Positions 5,259 to 6,759 of a DNA stretch of 6,759 nt are shown piece after piece. Origin of the DNA: Bdellovibrionales bacterium (GTDB lineage: Bacteria > Bdellovibrionota > Bdellovibrionia > Bdellovibrionales > UBA1609). The stretch covers positions 1-6,759 of the forward strand of contig JANQSX010000217.1 of NCBI GenBank assembly GCA_028279085.1, read 5' to 3'. The stretch's first letter is position 1. Every line of letters begins with the position of its first letter. A program made the position numbers and the translations under genes. The notes under the pieces are model-generated. The model made no database searches and was not told the origin of the DNA. It saw only the letters and a program-made list of their open reading frames with translations.

Positions 5259-6679
5259 GTGAGAATATGAGAGATAGTTCTACTTTAATTAAAAATGCCC
5301 TTAGTAAAAAGTTTACTCCTGGAGTGAAAGTGCACTTTGTAGGTATTGGTGGAATTGGTATGTGTGGTTTGGCGGAATTGTTACATTATTCCGGTAGTTT
5401 TGTAACAGGTAGTGATTTGGTGGAAAATATACAAACAAAAAGATTAAAAGAATTAGGTGTTTTTGTTTCTGTTGGTCATAGAAAGGAAAATGTTAAAGGT
5501 GCTGAAATACTTATTCAGTCCAGTGCTGTGCCTGAAAACAATATTGAGATTCAAACAGCTAGAGAATTAAAACTTCCGGTGATTAAAAGATCAGAAGCTT
5601 TGGCGGAAATTATGAGATTGAAGCGAGGTCTTGTAGTCGCTGGCACACATGGAAAAACCACAACCACTCATTTGCTAGCACAAATTTTTAGTCATAGTAA
5701 GCAGGATCCTACAGTGGTTATTGGTGGACGCTCTCATTTATTTCGATCAACAGCTTTTCCAGGAAAGGGAGAATGGTTTATTGCTGAGTCAGATGAAAGT
5801 GATGGAGGATTTAAACAATTGTCTCCTGAAATTGCGGTTATTACTAATATCGATAAAGATCATTTAGATTACTACGGTTCTTTTGAAAAGTTAAAATCGG
5901 CGTTTTTAAGTTTCGTTTTAAAAGTGCCTTTTTATGGTTGTATTGTGGCCTGGGGAGATCAAAAAGTTTTGCGTGATCTATTATCGGCTGTAGATCGAAA
6001 AGTAATTTTTTACGGTTTTAATGAAGATAATCATTTTGTTTTAAAAAAAAATGGTTTTATGAAATATTCTGTTTATATCAATGAACAGGAAATAGGTGTT
6101 TTAGATATGCTGATGCCTGGTTCTATGAATGCTCTAAATACTTTAGCCGCTTGTGCAACGGCGATGACTATAGGTTGTTCCTTTGAAGAATGTAAGAGCA
6201 GTTTTACAAAATTTAAAGGAGTGGATCGCCGTTTTCATAAGAAAGGACAGGAGAAGGGGATAGAATTTTATGATGATTATGCTCATCATCCTACAGAGGT
6301 AAGGGCAGTGCTTTCCGCTTTTCGGGAAAAGTTTGGAAAAGAAAAACGGTTAGTTGTTTTGTTTCAACCTCATCGTTTTACTAGAACAGCAGATTGTTGG
6401 GAAAATTTTTTAACTTGTTTCACTGAAGCTGATAAAGTCTTTTTAATGGATATTTATCCGGCTGGAGAAGCTCCTTTAGAAGGAGTTTCTTCTAAGATAT
6501 TAGCTGAGAAAATACAACATCCTTCCTGTGTGTATTGTTCTGAAAAGAATATATTTCCTTTTTTATTAAATTCTTTAAAGGAAGGAGATGTTTTTATTAC
6601 GATGGGAGCAGGATCTGTTTATAAATATGGGGACTCTTTAATTCAAAAATTTAGAGAGAAGAATACGGAAAGCTCTTAG
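5255..6679 (+). CDS. murC: UDP-N-acetylmuramate--L-alanine ligase MurC
   Basis: The cytoplasmic ATP-dependent ligase that adds L-alanine to UDP-MurNAc, the first step of the stem peptide. 474 residues, close to the usual 460-490. Numbered from 5255: N-terminal Rossmann motif HFVGIGGIGMCGLAELL at 27-43, P-loop GTHGKTTTT at 130-138 (Lys134), ESDESDGGF at 178-186, NIDKDHLDYYG at 198-208 with the Mur-ligase His203, GVDRRFHKKG near 322-331, DDYAHHPTEV at 340-349, and FQPHRFTRT at 370-378. The DYAHHP and FQPHRFTRT motifs identify MurC among Mur ligases. The usual PGxHNxxN motif reads PGSMNALN (288-295), with Met for His. GTG 5255 overlaps the murG stop (GTGA) and lies 4 nt after GGAA (5247-5250). 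ATG 5267 is an alternative giving 470 residues. Either way it is translationally coupled to murG. An A9 run lies at 6043-6051 without breaking the frame. Confidence 0.96.
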   Translation: MSENMRDSSTLIKNALSKKFTPGVKVHFVGIGGIGMCGLAELLHYSGSFVTGSDLVENIQTKRLKELGVFVSVGHRKENVKGAEILIQSSAVPENNIEIQTARELKLPVIKRSEALAEIMRLKRGLVVAGTHGKTTTTHLLAQIFSHSKQDPTVVIGGRSHLFRSTAFPGKGEWFIAESDESDGGFKQLSPEIAVITNIDKDHLDYYGSFEKLKSAFLSFVLKVPFYGCIVAWGDQKVLRDLLSAVDRKVIFYGFNEDNHFVLKKNGFMKYSVYINEQEIGVLDMLMPGSMNALNTLAACATAMTIGCSFEECKSSFTKFKGVDRRFHKKGQEKGIEFYDDYAHHPTEVRAVLSAFREKFGKEKRLVVLFQPHRFTRTADCWENFLTCFTEADKVFLMDIYPAGEAPLEGVSSKILAEKIQHPSCVYCSEKNIFPFLLNSLKEGDVFITMGAGSVYKYGDSLIQKFREKNTESS

Positions 6680-6690
6680 AGAGCTTTTCG
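6669..6690 (+). terminator. Hairpin overlapping the murC stop, weak terminator
   Basis: AAAGCTCT (6669-6676) pairs perfectly with AGAGCTTT (6680-6687), with the murC stop codon TAG (6677-6679) as the loop. A short, interrupted T-rich stretch (TCGTTT) follows. The stem is mostly A/T at its base and the U-tract is poor. It may be a weak or partial terminator, or a 3' protective stem, within a continuing operon. Confidence 0.35.
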
Positions 6691-6759
6691 TTTACAGGAA
6701 TAACAAACTTTAGGTAGAATGACGATCTCTTCAGCCAAAGCCGGTTTAAAAGCTCAGAC

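Noticed and set aside
6676..6756. Convergent - strand gene end reading ...VCYSCKRKAL-stop
   Set aside because: The frame is closed by TGA at 6756-6754 and contains no start codon, leaving about 25 codons. It is not supported as a gene without sequence beyond the window.
6719..6759. Start of a further + strand gene (ATG 6719, MTISSAKAGLKAQ...)
   Set aside because: Only 13 full codons are visible, with a weak AGG 4 nt before the ATG. The residues do not resemble MurB or FtsQ starts that I recognise. It may be real but cannot be supported.

Overview
This is an AT-rich stretch (about one third G+C by eye) of a bacterial chromosome. It covers the middle of a division and cell-wall (dcw) cluster. 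Four genes run on the + strand: a secreted acidic LysM-domain protein, ftsW, murG and murC. The last three are in the classic dcw order. Upstream and divergent lies a short ComEC/Rec2-type membrane protein on the - strand. The LysM motif style and the wording of MurC look like predatory or related Bdellovibrionota (an AT-rich, Halobacteriovorax-like genome would fit). That is recall of family character, not a search result.

Layout: 1-94 holds two perfect hairpins and a larger imperfect inverted repeat just past the comEC stop, probably a transcription end. 93-1001 (-) is the ComEC-like gene. 1002-1263 is a divergent intergenic region with two inverted repeats and no convincing consensus promoter. 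1264-3024 is the LysM protein. ftsW follows, with a start inside or just after the LysM gene's 3' end, and ends at 4165. murG spans 4186-5258, and murC starts in a 4-nt overlap with it and ends at 6679. A small hairpin overlaps the murC stop, and the last 80 bases are unassigned.

The genes form one peptidoglycan pathway. MurC adds L-Ala to UDP-MurNAc in the cytoplasm. MurG makes lipid II from lipid I at the inner face of the membrane. FtsW polymerises lipid II at the septum. The LysM protein probably binds the resulting wall in the periplasm.

The most interesting point is at murG. The ATG with a well-placed ribosome site (4186) is followed by twelve A residues and is out of frame with the rest of an otherwise intact MurG. 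Read literally, it makes a six-residue peptide and stops. No ATG, GTG or TTG begins the conserved frame until codon 84, beyond the essential first glycine loop. So either the assembly has a homopolymer error, or expression of this essential enzyme depends on slippage at the poly(A) tract. An A_AAA_AAA slippery site followed 7 nt later by a possible stem would allow a -1 shift into the right frame.
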